Below are positions 1-7,552 of a DNA stretch of 43,491 nucleotides, piece after piece. How positions within the stretch are numbered: the stretch's first letter is position 1; every line of letters begins with the position of its first letter. Below the pieces are notes generated by a model. It had not been told where the DNA came from, did no database searches, and worked only from the letters and a program-made list of their open reading frames with translations. This stretch comes from an uncultured Kiritimatiellota bacterium (GTDB taxonomy: Bacteria > Verrucomicrobiota > Kiritimatiellia > RFP12 > UBA1067), in the NCBI GenBank assembly GCA_934654805.1, contig CAKUGW010000011.1, positions 1 to 43,491 on the forward strand. The letters are read 5' to 3'. A program made the position numbers and the translations under genes.

Positions 1-216
1 GACTTCTCCTACATCGGCTGGTATCTGCTGGCGGCGCTGGGGCTTGGCGGGAGCGTGATCTTGCTGACGCACGTTACGGAGAGCGGCGGCGTGATTGGGG
101 TGGCGGCGAGTTTTCTGGTTGGCGCGCTGTCGTTCTGCCTCTTCCTGAAGGTCGTTCTCGGCGTCGCCGTCTCGCGCGTCGTCTTCTATCGCGAACTCGC
201 GCCGAAGGGGGCCTGA
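1..216 (+). CDS. C-terminal end of a membrane protein (5' end outside window)
   Basis: The frame is open from base 1 to a TGA at 214-216 and gives 71 residues. Two hydrophobic stretches, roughly residues 5-22 and 32-62, look like membrane spans; the tail ends in RELAPKGA. The next gene starts at the base after its stop, so the two are probably co-transcribed. The fragment is too short to assign to a family. A transporter or envelope-polysaccharide membrane protein would fit, but that is a guess. Confidence 0.6.
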   Translation, partial: DFSYIGWYLLAALGLGGSVILLTHVTESGGVIGVAASFLVGALSFCLFLKVVLGVAVSRVVFYRELAPKGA

Positions 217-1113
217 TTGAGCCTGATTCTCGCACCTCTGCGCGGCGTGACGATTCGCTGCTTCCGCGAGACGTTCGCGCCTGAACTCGTCGCCGCCGGT
301 TTCGCGGAGGCCGTGACGCCCTTCATTTCCGCGATGGCGGGCGTCGATCCGCTGGCCGACCGCGAACTGAGGGTGGGAGCGAAAGGAAAAGGGAAGAAGG
401 AAGAAGGAAGAAGGAAGATGGAAGATGGAAGAGGCGAGGAGGGATTCCCTCTTCGCGTGACGCCCCAGTTCATCGGCAAGGATCCGGCGGCGCTTCGGTT
501 CTGCTTGACGCGCGTCAGGTCCGCCGGCTACGACACGGCCGATCTGAACTGCGGCTGTCCGTTCCCGATGGTGCGCAACAAGGGGCGCGGCTGCGGGCTT
601 CTGCGCACGCCGGACGTCCTGCGGCAGATGCTGGAGGTCGGGTGCGCGGTGATGGGCCCCGGCAAGTTCTCCGTCAAGGCGCGGCTGGGCGTGGAACGAC
701 CGGACGAGCTCCTGGAGCTGATGCCGCTCTTCAACGCCTATCCGCTGCGCTTCCTGACCGTCCACGCGCGCACGGCGCGGCAGATGTACGAAGGACCGTG
801 CGACGAGGCGATGCGCGCGCGGGTCGAGGCGGCCGCGCGCGTCCCGGTCGTCCGCAACGGCGACCTGGGGATGGACGCGGCGGACGGCATGGTGGGGCGC
901 GCGTTCGTCCGGTCGCTCGGCGCCCGGGCGGAGGCGCGAGACCTGCTGCTGCGCTACGTGACGGCCTCGGCGGCGGAGCTGTCCGGCGACCGTCCCGTCC
1001 TGGGGCGCATCAAGGAGCTGGTGTCGTACTGGAAAGACCTCCCGGCGTGGCGGCAGAAATGGAATCTGCTGAAGATCTGCCGCACGGTGGATGAACTGCG
1101 CACGATCATCTGA
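217..1113 (+). CDS. tRNA-dihydrouridine synthase (Dus family)
   Basis: A 298-residue FMN-dependent TIM-barrel enzyme that reduces uridine in tRNA D-loops. The FMN/substrate signatures are visible: APLRGVT near the N-terminus, LNCGCP with the catalytic Cys at about residue 115, then FSVKARLG and TVHARTARQMYEG, and VVRNGD in the last third. The start is TTG directly after the upstream stop, preceded by a G-rich stretch. Two things are odd. Residues 53-76 are a Lys/Glu/Gly/Arg-rich insertion encoded by a purine tract of GGAAGA units. The segment after VVRNGD is also shorter than usual around the phosphate-binding loop (normally G-x-M-x-G-R). The protein may be less active, or the family's loop may be variable here. 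Confidence 0.88.
   Translation: MSLILAPLRGVTIRCFRETFAPELVAAGFAEAVTPFISAMAGVDPLADRELRVGAKGKGKKEEGRRKMEDGRGEEGFPLRVTPQFIGKDPAALRFCLTRVRSAGYDTADLNCGCPFPMVRNKGRGCGLLRTPDVLRQMLEVGCAVMGPGKFSVKARLGVERPDELLELMPLFNAYPLRFLTVHARTARQMYEGPCDEAMRARVEAAARVPVVRNGDLGMDAADGMVGRAFVRSLGARAEARDLLLRYVTASAAELSGDRPVLGRIKELVSYWKDLPAWRQKWNLLKICRTVDELRTII
372..446 (+). repeat. in-frame purine tract of GGAAGAA/GGAAGAT 7-mers inside dus
   Basis: Near-continuous purines with a clear 7-nt period (GGAAGAA, GGAAGAA, GGAAGAT, GGAAGAT, GGAAGAG). The tract keeps the frame open and adds about 24 charged residues to the enzyme, between the first barrel strands and the conserved Q-x-x-G segment. Related tracts lie in yidD, folP and tatD. 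Confidence 0.85.
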
Positions 1114-1131
1114 AAACATGCAAACCGTCCC

Positions 1132-2712
1132 ATGCTGAACGCTCTTCTATTGGCCGCGCTCGTCGTTGCGCACGATCCGGGGTACTACACGTCGCTCGCG
1201 AACCACGTGCAGCGGTGGCTCCGCCAGGAGCAGGTCGCCGCGCGCGTCGTCACGCCGCGCGAGATGCCGTCCGCGCTGGCGAAGGAGCGCCTTGCGTTCC
1301 TCGTCGGCTTTGCGAGCCCGTCGGCGGCGGAGATGAAGGCGCTGCGCGACTTCCGGGCGCGCGGCGGCAAGCTCGTCGTCTTCCATTCCGCGTCGCCGGC
1401 CCTTGCCGACCTGATGGGCGTGAAGCCCGTCGGCTATGCCGCCGCGCCGACGCCCGGCGCCTACAGCCGCATGGACTTCGCCGCCGGGGCGCCGGCGGGG
1501 GCGCCGGCCTCCATCCGCCAGACGTCCACCGTCCTCCAGCGCGCGCGCCCGGTCGCGGGCCGCTCGCGGACGATCGCGACGTGGGCCGACCGGGCGGGGC
1601 GCGCGACGGGCGAGCCGGCGTGGCTCGCGTCCGACGCCGGGTTCTGGATGACGCACGTCCTCCTGGCGGACGGCGACGAGGACCAGAAGGCGCGGCTCCT
1701 GGGCGCGCTCGTCGGCGCGGCCGACCCGTCGGCGTGGAGCCTCGCCGCGCACCGCCGGCGCGTGAGCGCGAAGGCCGCCGCGACGCGGGCCTACGCGCTG
1801 CGGCAGGTGCCGCGTGCGGGCGAGATCCACGCGACGTGGGACCATTCGGGGTGCGGCCTCTACCCCGGCGACTGGGCGAAGACGCTGCGCGTCCTCCGGG
1901 AGGCGCGCGTCACGGACCTCTTCGTCAACGTCGCGGGCGCGGCGTTCGCCCACTATCCGAGCGACGTGCTGCCGCGCTCGAAGACCTTTGCGCAGGAGGG
2001 CGACCAGCTCGCCGCCTGCCTCGCGGCCGCGCGCGGCACGGGCGTCCGTGTCCACGCCTGGACGATCTGCTTCTCCGCGACGCGCGGCACGCCCGCGACG
2101 CTGGAGGACTGCCGCCGGCGCGGCTGGCGGCTGAAGACGCCGAAGGGCGCGCTCACGGAGTATCTCGACCCGTCGCATCCGCAGGTGCGCGCGCGCGTCC
2201 TCGCCGCGCTCGACGAGCAGCAGGCGCGGTATCCGTCGCTTGCCGGGCTTCACCTCGACTTCGTGCGCTGGGGCGACGCGGCGGCGAAGCCGAAGGACGC
2301 GGCGGCCGCCGTCACGCAGTTCGTCGCCGAGGCGCGGCGGCGCGTGAAGCGTCCGAAATGGCTCACGGCCGCCGTCTACGGCAAGTATCCGGCCTGCGTC
2401 GCGACGGTCGGGCAGGACTGGCGCGGCTGGCTCGACGCGGGGCTCGTCGACTACCTCGTGCCGATGGACTACACCGAGTCCAACGCGACGTTCGAGGAGC
2501 TGCTGGCCCTGCAGGCGACGCCGCGCAGCCGCGCGCGGCGGATCATCGTCGGCATCGGCGTGACGGCCAACGAGTCGCGGCTCGACGCGCGGCGCGTCAT
2601 CGAGCAGATCAACCTCGTGCGCAAGTACGGGTTCGCGGGCGAGGCGCTCTTCGACCTCGACGCGACGCTGGAGAAGTCGGTCTTCCCGTACCTGAAGCTT
2701 GGCATCTGGTAG
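1132..2712 (+). CDS. secreted glycosyl-hydrolase-like protein (GHL10/YngK type)
   Basis: 526 residues with a short hydrophobic N-terminus (MLNALLLAALVVA) that looks like a signal peptide. Residues 15-190 resemble a ThuA/beta-galactosidase-trimerisation-like alpha/beta domain (LVGFASPSAAEM, LVVFHSAS). From about residue 225 a GHL10 TIM-barrel follows: IHATWDHSGC, LFVNVAG, VHAWTICF, the LHLDFVRWGD strand with likely acidic catalytic residues, VPMDYTESN and a C-terminal GEALFDLDA. GHL10 proteins act on cell-wall or polysaccharide glycans; the substrate here is unknown. It sits between dus and a membrane protein in one apparent transcription unit. Confidence 0.75.
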   Translation: MLNALLLAALVVAHDPGYYTSLANHVQRWLRQEQVAARVVTPREMPSALAKERLAFLVGFASPSAAEMKALRDFRARGGKLVVFHSASPALADLMGVKPVGYAAAPTPGAYSRMDFAAGAPAGAPASIRQTSTVLQRARPVAGRSRTIATWADRAGRATGEPAWLASDAGFWMTHVLLADGDEDQKARLLGALVGAADPSAWSLAAHRRRVSAKAAATRAYALRQVPRAGEIHATWDHSGCGLYPGDWAKTLRVLREARVTDLFVNVAGAAFAHYPSDVLPRSKTFAQEGDQLAACLAAARGTGVRVHAWTICFSATRGTPATLEDCRRRGWRLKTPKGALTEYLDPSHPQVRARVLAALDEQQARYPSLAGLHLDFVRWGDAAAKPKDAAAAVTQFVAEARRRVKRPKWLTAAVYGKYPACVATVGQDWRGWLDAGLVDYLVPMDYTESNATFEELLALQATPRSRARRIIVGIGVTANESRLDARRVIEQINLVRKYGFAGEALFDLDATLEKSVFPYLKLGIW

Positions 2713-2721
2713 GGGGCGGCG

Positions 2722-4086
2722 ATGGCGGACGATACACCTCGGTTCTCGGTCGGGCGCGTGACGCGCTTCTACATTCCCCTGCTGCTGCAGGGGTTCTCGC
2801 AGTCGCTGTCCTACCCGCTCGTCGCCGGCATCGTCACGCACGGCGAGCATGGCGTCAACGCGCTCACGGCCTTCAGCCAGGGGCAGATGATCATGTTCAT
2901 GATCGGGGCCCTGGGCGGCGGACTCGTCACGACGGGGCTCGTCTTCGCGAAGACGTACTTCGGCTACGTCTCGTTCAGGCGGCTCAACGCGCTCATGATG
3001 GCGGCGCTTCTCGCGCTCCAGTGCGTGCCGGCCCTGCCGGGGCTCGACCGCCTGGTCTTCGAGGGGTTCTTCCACCTGCCGCCGGCGCTGGCGGACGTCT
3101 CGCGGTGGACGCTCCTCTTCGGCGTCGTCATGAACGCGGGGTTCTTCGTCCGCAACGTGCCGATGGTCGTGCTCTTCAACAACCTCGAGAGCGGCAAGTC
3201 GAACAACGCGACGCTCATGCGGATCTTCGTGACGCTGGGGTTCTCCGTGGTCTTCCCGCGCGTCGGGCTCGTCGGCCCGTACTGGGGGCTCTTCGCGCTG
3301 ACGGTCGGCGTCTGGGTCGAGACGCTGCTCACGTGGCTCTACGCGCGGCCCTACGTGCGGCTCCTGCCGAACCGGCCGGCGGAAGACCTGGGGCGCCATG
3401 CCGAGCTGCTGCCGTCCGCGTCCGCGCTGCTGGCCGAGCAGTTCCGCTTCACGCTGCCGCTCGCGCTCGGCGGCTTCCTGCTCGCCTGCTCGCCGCTCGT
3501 CGTCGCGGCGTTCGTCGCGCGCACGGCGCACGCGGCGGACATGCTGGCGATCCACTACGTCACGCTCGGCGTCGCGAACCCCGTCGCGTTCGCCGCGCTG
3601 AAGCTGCAGACGGTGTCCGTCAAGTTCACGCCGGAGTACCCGGGCGACCGGCGGCTGCTCGCCTATGCCGTCGTCGCGGGGCTGTGCCTCGGCGCCATCC
3701 CGCTCGTCTTCGCGACGCCGCTCGTCGGGAACTGGTATTTCGGCACGTTCCAGAACGTGCCCGCGCACATCGTGCCGACGGCGCGGCTCGTCATCGGCAT
3801 CTACGCGCTCATCTCGGTCATCCACGCCGTCCGCGCGCGCGTCGAGGGCATCGCGGCGGCGCGGAAGCGCCCCGGGGCGGTGATGTGCGGGCAGATCGCC
3901 TACACGCTCTCGCTTTTCGCGACGCTCGCGCTGCTGCTGCCGCTCGGCGTGCCCGGCTGGGCGATGGCCGTCACGGCGATCTTCGTCGGCCCCGTCTGCG
4001 TGACGCTCGCGGTCTACGCGGCGCTCGGCCGGGACGCGCGGGGGTTGGGGGGGGGGGCGACAGGCGTGCGCGAGTTTGTGCTATAA
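2722..4086 (+). CDS. polytopic membrane protein, MATE/MOP-like transporter or flippase
   Basis: 454 residues with about 12 hydrophobic segments and few charged loops, starting FSVGRVTRFYIPLLLQGF. The architecture suits the MOP superfamily (MATE exporters, lipid-linked sugar flippases, ANKH-like proteins). I cannot assign a subfamily or substrate. It starts 9 bases after the GHL10 stop. Its last 15 residues are encoded across a run of 11 G (4047-4057), and its stop overlaps the htpG -10 box. Confidence 0.7.
   Translation: MADDTPRFSVGRVTRFYIPLLLQGFSQSLSYPLVAGIVTHGEHGVNALTAFSQGQMIMFMIGALGGGLVTTGLVFAKTYFGYVSFRRLNALMMAALLALQCVPALPGLDRLVFEGFFHLPPALADVSRWTLLFGVVMNAGFFVRNVPMVVLFNNLESGKSNNATLMRIFVTLGFSVVFPRVGLVGPYWGLFALTVGVWVETLLTWLYARPYVRLLPNRPAEDLGRHAELLPSASALLAEQFRFTLPLALGGFLLACSPLVVAAFVARTAHAADMLAIHYVTLGVANPVAFAALKLQTVSVKFTPEYPGDRRLLAYAVVAGLCLGAIPLVFATPLVGNWYFGTFQNVPAHIVPTARLVIGIYALISVIHAVRARVEGIAAARKRPGAVMCGQIAYTLSLFATLALLLPLGVPGWAMAVTAIFVGPVCVTLAVYAALGRDARGLGGGATGVREFVL
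4047..4057 (+). repeat. G11 homopolymer near the 3' end of the membrane protein gene
   Basis: Eleven consecutive G, preceded by GGGGTT. Slippage would change only the last dozen or so residues of the upstream protein. It would also alter the spacing upstream of the htpG -10 box at 4082-4087. Confidence 0.9.
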
Positions 4087-4087
4087 T
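4082..4087 (+). promoter_or_regulatory. htpG promoter -10 (TATAAT), near-leaderless
   Basis: A perfect TATAAT overlaps the stop of the upstream gene. The htpG ATG starts only 10 nt after the hexamer, so the predicted transcript begins 3-5 nt before the start codon. No Shine-Dalgarno sequence is visible. The best -35 candidate is weak: GCGACA at 4057-4062, 19 nt upstream. Confidence 0.6.
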
Positions 4088-4097
4088 ACGCGCCGCT

Positions 4098-6017
4098 ATG
4101 GAAAAGAAGACAAACCCGTTCAAGGCCGAGATCGCCGAAATGCTCGATCTCGTCGTCAATTCGCTCTACTCGAAGAAGGAGATCTTCTTGCGCGAGCTCA
4201 TTTCCAACGCCTCCGACGCGATCGACCGCGCGAAGTTCCTTTCGCTGACGGACAAGTCGCTCGTCGCGGACAAACCGGAGTGGAAGATCCAGATCTCGGC
4301 GGACAAGGCCGCGAAGACGCTCATGATCTCCGACAACGGCACGGGCATGGACGCCGCCGAGCTGGAGCAGAACCTCGGCACGATCGCGAGCTCCGGCACG
4401 AAGAAGTTCCGCGAGATGCTGAAGGAGAAGGGCGGCGAGTCGCTGCCCGAGCTGATCGGCCAGTTCGGTGTCGGCTTCTACGCGGCGTTCATGGTGGCGG
4501 ACAAGGTGACGGTCGAGACGCTCAAGCGCGGCACCGCGACGCCGTTCCGGTGGGAGAGCGACATGTCCGGCTCCTACACGATCTCCGACGGCGAGCGCGA
4601 CTTCCCCGGCACGTCCATCACGCTGCACCTGCGCGACGACCAGCTCGAGTACCTCGACTACTGGCGCGTGGCGGACCTCGTGAAGAAGTACTCCGACTTC
4701 ATCGCCTACCCGATCTACTTCAAGGAGCTGAACGTCGTCAAGCCGGAGGCCAAGACGGACGACGAGAAGAAGCGCAACGAGGAGGACCGCAAGCGCCGCG
4801 AGGAGCGCGAGGCGAAGCCCCTCAACACGATGGTGGCGCTCTGGAAGCGCGCGAAGAAGGACGTCAAGCAGGAGGAGTACGACGAGTTCTACAGGCACCT
4901 GACGCACGACTGGGAGGCGCCGTTCGAGACGATCCCGTTCTCCGGCGAGGGCGCGGTCGAGTTCAAGGCGCTCCTCTTCCTGCCGAAGAAGGCGACGATG
5001 GAGCTCTTCATTCCGAACCAGAAGCGCGGCCTCTCCCTCTACGTGCGCAACGTCTTCATCGGCGACGACGTCGAGATGCTGCTGCCGAGCTGGCTGCGGT
5101 TCGTGAAGGGCGTCGTCGACTCGTCCGACCTGCCGCTCAACGTCTCGCGCGAGATGCTGCAGGACGACGCGGTCATCAGGAAGATCAAGGACGCCGTGAC
5201 GGCGAAGGTCCTCTCGACGCTCGAAGACCTGAAGAAGAAGGACGCGAAGCGCTACGACGAGTTCTGGTCGGCGTTCGGCACGGTCGTCAAGGAGGGCGTG
5301 CACGTCGACTGGGAGCACGCCGACCGCATCAAGAAGCTCCTGAAGTACCCGACGGCGCGCGGCGAGGCCGGCAAGCGCGTCTTCCTCGAGGACTACGTGA
5401 AGGACATGCCCGCGACGCAGAAGGACATCTACTACGTCTGCGCCGAGCGCGAGGAGGACGCGCGCAAGTCGCCCGTCCTGGAGGCCGCGCGCCGGCACGG
5501 GTGCGACGTGCTGCTTTTCTGCGATCCCGTGGACGACTACCTGACCGAGTCGCTGCGCGAGTTCGACGGCAAGAAGTTCGTCGATGTCGCGAAGGGCGAC
5601 GTCGCCTTCGGCAGCGAGGACGAGCAGAAGGCCGAGAAGGCGGCGAACGAGAAGGCGTCCGCCGACCTGAAGCCGTTCCTCGACGCCGTGAAGAAGGAGC
5701 TGGCCGCGTCCGTCTCGGACGTGCGCGTCTCGACGCGCCTCACCGACTCGCCGTGCTGCCTCGTCGCGCAGGAGCACGCGCTGCCGCCGTCGATGGTGCG
5801 CATGATGCGCGCGATGAAGAACGAGGTGCCGGACGACAAGCGCATCCTGGAGGTGAACCCGAACCATCCGCTCATCGCGAAGGTGAAGGGGCTGGAGGGC
5901 GATGCGCTGAAGGACGCCGTCACGCTCCTCTACGATTCGGCGCTCATCGCCGAGGGCTCGCCCGTCGCGGACGGCGCGCGCTTCTCGAAGCTGCTGGCGA
6001 ACCTGATGCTCAAGTAA
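4098..6017 (+). CDS. htpG: HSP90-family molecular chaperone HtpG
   Basis: 639 residues, close to the family's usual 620-640. It is an ATP-dependent cytosolic chaperone. The GHKL ATPase domain shows ELISNASDA near residue 35, ISDNGTGM near 80 and GQFGVGFYAAFMV near 120. The middle domain follows, with NTMVALWKR and the RGLSLYVRNVFI client/catalytic-loop region; the C-terminal dimerisation domain ends in RFSKLLANLML. A charged linker of Lys/Glu/Arg after NVVKPEAKTDDEK is typical. The ATG at 4098 fits the conserved start and the promoter. rnhB follows after 3 bases. Confidence 0.97.
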   Translation: MEKKTNPFKAEIAEMLDLVVNSLYSKKEIFLRELISNASDAIDRAKFLSLTDKSLVADKPEWKIQISADKAAKTLMISDNGTGMDAAELEQNLGTIASSGTKKFREMLKEKGGESLPELIGQFGVGFYAAFMVADKVTVETLKRGTATPFRWESDMSGSYTISDGERDFPGTSITLHLRDDQLEYLDYWRVADLVKKYSDFIAYPIYFKELNVVKPEAKTDDEKKRNEEDRKRREEREAKPLNTMVALWKRAKKDVKQEEYDEFYRHLTHDWEAPFETIPFSGEGAVEFKALLFLPKKATMELFIPNQKRGLSLYVRNVFIGDDVEMLLPSWLRFVKGVVDSSDLPLNVSREMLQDDAVIRKIKDAVTAKVLSTLEDLKKKDAKRYDEFWSAFGTVVKEGVHVDWEHADRIKKLLKYPTARGEAGKRVFLEDYVKDMPATQKDIYYVCAEREEDARKSPVLEAARRHGCDVLLFCDPVDDYLTESLREFDGKKFVDVAKGDVAFGSEDEQKAEKAANEKASADLKPFLDAVKKELAASVSDVRVSTRLTDSPCCLVAQEHALPPSMVRMMRAMKNEVPDDKRILEVNPNHPLIAKVKGLEGDALKDAVTLLYDSALIAEGSPVADGARFSKLLANLMLK

Positions 6018-6020
6018 GGC

Positions 6021-6674
6021 GTGCCCATCACACTCAGGCACGAGCAGGCGGCGGGCGATCCCGTGATGGGGATCGACGAGGCGGGGCGCGGGCCGCTTGC
6101 GGGAGGGGTCTACGCCGCCGCCGTGTCCGTGCCGCTCGCGCGGGCGGCGGAACTGCTTGCGGGCGCCTGGGCGCCCGTCAACGACTCGAAGAAGCTCTCC
6201 GCGAAGCGGCGCGACGCGCTCGCGGCGGTCATCAGGGCGACGCCGGACTGCACGTGGGCGGTCGCCTCGGCGAGCCCGGCGGAGATTGACCGCCTCAACA
6301 TCCTGCGCGCGACGCATCTCGCGATGCGCCGCGCGGCCGACGAAGTCGCGCGGAAGCTCGGCGCGGCCGATCTCGCGACGGCGGCGGTCTCGATTCTCGT
6401 GGACGGACTGCCCGTCGCGTCGCTGCCGCGCTCGACGAGCCTCGTCAAGGGCGATGCGCAGTCGCTCTTCATCGCGGCGGCGTCGATTCTCGCGAAGACG
6501 GCGCGCGACGCGGACTGCCTGCGGCTGGCGCGCGCCTACCCCGGCTACGGGTTCGAGCGGCACAAGGGCTACCCGACGCCGGCGCACCTCGCCGCGCTCG
6601 CGCGCCTGGGGCCCTGCCCCGAACACCGCCGCAGCTTCGCCCCCGTCGCGCAGATGGAGCTGAACCTGCGGTAG
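6021..6674 (+). CDS. rnhB: ribonuclease HII
   Basis: 217 residues; removes ribonucleotides and RNA primers from RNA/DNA hybrids. The active-site signature GIDEAGRGPLAG is near residue 17. DSKKLS (about residue 54) and SLVKGDAQSLFIAAASI supply the remaining metal-binding acidic residues, and RHKGYPT is at the C-terminal end. The start is GTG, 3 nt after the htpG stop, which suggests co-transcription. Confidence 0.95.
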   Translation: MPITLRHEQAAGDPVMGIDEAGRGPLAGGVYAAAVSVPLARAAELLAGAWAPVNDSKKLSAKRRDALAAVIRATPDCTWAVASASPAEIDRLNILRATHLAMRRAADEVARKLGAADLATAAVSILVDGLPVASLPRSTSLVKGDAQSLFIAAASILAKTARDADCLRLARAYPGYGFERHKGYPTPAHLAALARLGPCPEHRRSFAPVAQMELNLR

Positions 6675-6704
6675 CCAAAATTTGCGCCCCGGCAGCCGCC
6701 GCTA

Positions 6705-6734
6705 TTGACTTTGCACGGCTGATTTTGATAAACT
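6705..6734 (+). promoter_or_regulatory. promoter of tRNA-Met/rpmH: TTGACT-N18-TAAACT with extended -10
   Basis: -35 TTGACT at 6705-6710, an 18-nt spacer ending in TGA (extended -10), and TAAACT at 6729-6734. The tRNA begins 20 nt downstream. The same layout (TTGAYT, 18 nt, TGN before the -10) recurs at the two RNA elements at 21761 and 24703. Confidence 0.65.
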
Positions 6735-6753
6735 ACGCACCCGTTGGCTCATT

Positions 6754-6829
6754 GGCGAGATAGCTCAGTTGGTAGAGCGCAGGACTCATAAGCCTAAGGT
6801 CAAGGGTTCGATCCCCTTTCTCGCCACCA
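6754..6829 (+). tRNA. tRNA-Met-like tRNA (anticodon CAT), CCA encoded
   Basis: The acceptor stem GGCGAGA pairs with TCTCGCC (6819-6825), followed by A and an encoded CCA. The D-arm is GCTCAGTTGGTAGAGC and the T-arm AAGGG-TTCGATC-CCCTT. The anticodon CAT is at 6787-6789 in the loop CTCATAA. The anticodon stem pairs strongly only in its middle three positions (C-A and A-G at its ends). It could be elongator Met or a lysidine-modified Ile2 tRNA. The lack of a C-A mismatch at the acceptor end argues against initiator tRNA. Confidence 0.9.
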
Positions 6830-6855
6830 CCACTTTTGAAAGGAAACAGATAACC

Positions 6856-6993
6856 ATGAAGATGACTTGGCAGCCGTCGAAGATCAAGCGGAAAAGGAAA
6901 ATCGGCTATCGTGCGCGCAAGGCGACGAAGGGCGGGCGCAAGGTTCTTGCGGCCCGTCGCGCGAAGGGCCGCAAGCGCCTGACGCAGGTCTGA
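6856..6993 (+). CDS. rpmH: 50S ribosomal protein L34
   Basis: 45 residues, very basic, with the L34 pattern TWQPSKIKRKRKIGYRAR then RRAKGRKRLTQV. The ATG at 6856 has a good ribosome site (AAAGGAAA, about 10 nt upstream). It opens the conserved rpmH-rnpA-yidD-yidC run and lies 26 nt after the tRNA, so both may share the promoter at 6705. Confidence 0.97.
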   Translation: MKMTWQPSKIKRKRKIGYRARKATKGGRKVLAARRAKGRKRLTQV

Positions 6994-7005
6994 CAGGGCA
7001 CGAAG

Positions 7006-7356
7006 ATGTCCACGCGGCTCCCCGGTGCGAGGTACAGGCGTATCTTCGACCGGGGACGTTCCTTGAAGGGACGTCTCCTTGTCGCGTGGTATCTTTCGGC
7101 AGACGACGCCGACCGGAAGGCCGGCGTCGTTGTTTCCAAGAAGAGCTTTCACGAGGCGGTCGACCGCAACCGTGCCAAGCGTCTGCTGCGCGAGGCCTAT
7201 CGGCTGCTGGCGAAGGAGAACGCCGTGCCGGCGAAGACCGAATGGGTGCTGATCGGGCGCGCGTTCCTGAAGGGCAAGAAGGTTCAGGATGTTGTCGAAG
7301 ATCTTCGTCGCATTTGTGCGCGCGTATCAGGTCACGCTCAGCCCGCTGTTCGGTGA
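7006..7356 (+). CDS. rnpA: ribonuclease P protein component
   Basis: 116 residues; binds the catalytic RNase P RNA and the 5' leader of pre-tRNA. The signature is present: Arg-rich N-terminus, F-D-R-G-R-S, GVVVSKKSFHEAV, then the conserved RNR helix (DRNRAKRLLREAYRLL). It sits 12 nt after rpmH, and its last 68 bases overlap yidD in another frame, a common arrangement. Confidence 0.96.
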   Translation: MSTRLPGARYRRIFDRGRSLKGRLLVAWYLSADDADRKAGVVVSKKSFHEAVDRNRAKRLLREAYRLLAKENAVPAKTEWVLIGRAFLKGKKVQDVVEDLRRICARVSGHAQPAVR

Positions 7357-7552
7357 CTGCTGCCGCTTCACCCCAAGCTGCTCGAACTACATGATCGAGG
7401 CATTGCAGGTTCACGGTGCGCTGAAGGGGACGCTGCTCGGGTTGCGGCGGATCCTGCGCTGCCATCCGTTCGGCGCGAAGGGCTACGATCCCGTGCCGGA
7501 GAGAAGGAAAGAGGAAGAAGGAAAAGGAAGAGGTAAGGAACAGGGAACATGA
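7289..7552 (+). CDS. yidD: membrane protein insertion efficiency factor YidD
   Basis: 87 residues; a small inner-membrane-associated protein that helps YidC-dependent insertion. The family core is clear: VRAYQVTLSPLFGDCCRFTP-SCSNYMIEAL and RRILRCHPFGAKGYDPVPE. The start overlaps the end of rnpA. The tail after VPE (about 17 Lys/Glu/Gly/Arg residues) is not part of the family; it is encoded by a purine tract like those in dus and folP. The stop overlaps the yidC start as ATGA. Confidence 0.95.
   Translation: MLSKIFVAFVRAYQVTLSPLFGDCCRFTPSCSNYMIEALQVHGALKGTLLGLRRILRCHPFGAKGYDPVPERRKEEEGKGRGKEQGT
7500..7545 (+). repeat. purine tract (GGAAGA-type) forming the yidD tail
   Basis: Almost pure A/G for about 45 nt (GAGGAAGAAGGAAAAGGAAG core), in frame with yidD. 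It adds a charged tail and also supplies purines upstream of the yidC ATG that could act as a ribosome site. Confidence 0.8.

Noticed and set aside
1147..3825. 892-codon open frame on the - strand
   Set aside because: Arg/Asp/Glu-rich antisense shadow of two well-supported + strand genes; no domain and no ribosome site.
1215..6017. Very long open frame of about 1600 codons across several genes
   Set aside because: Only its last part, from 4098, is real (HtpG). The rest is Arg/Ala/Gly-rich shadow translation of the GHL10 and transporter genes in a GC-rich genome.
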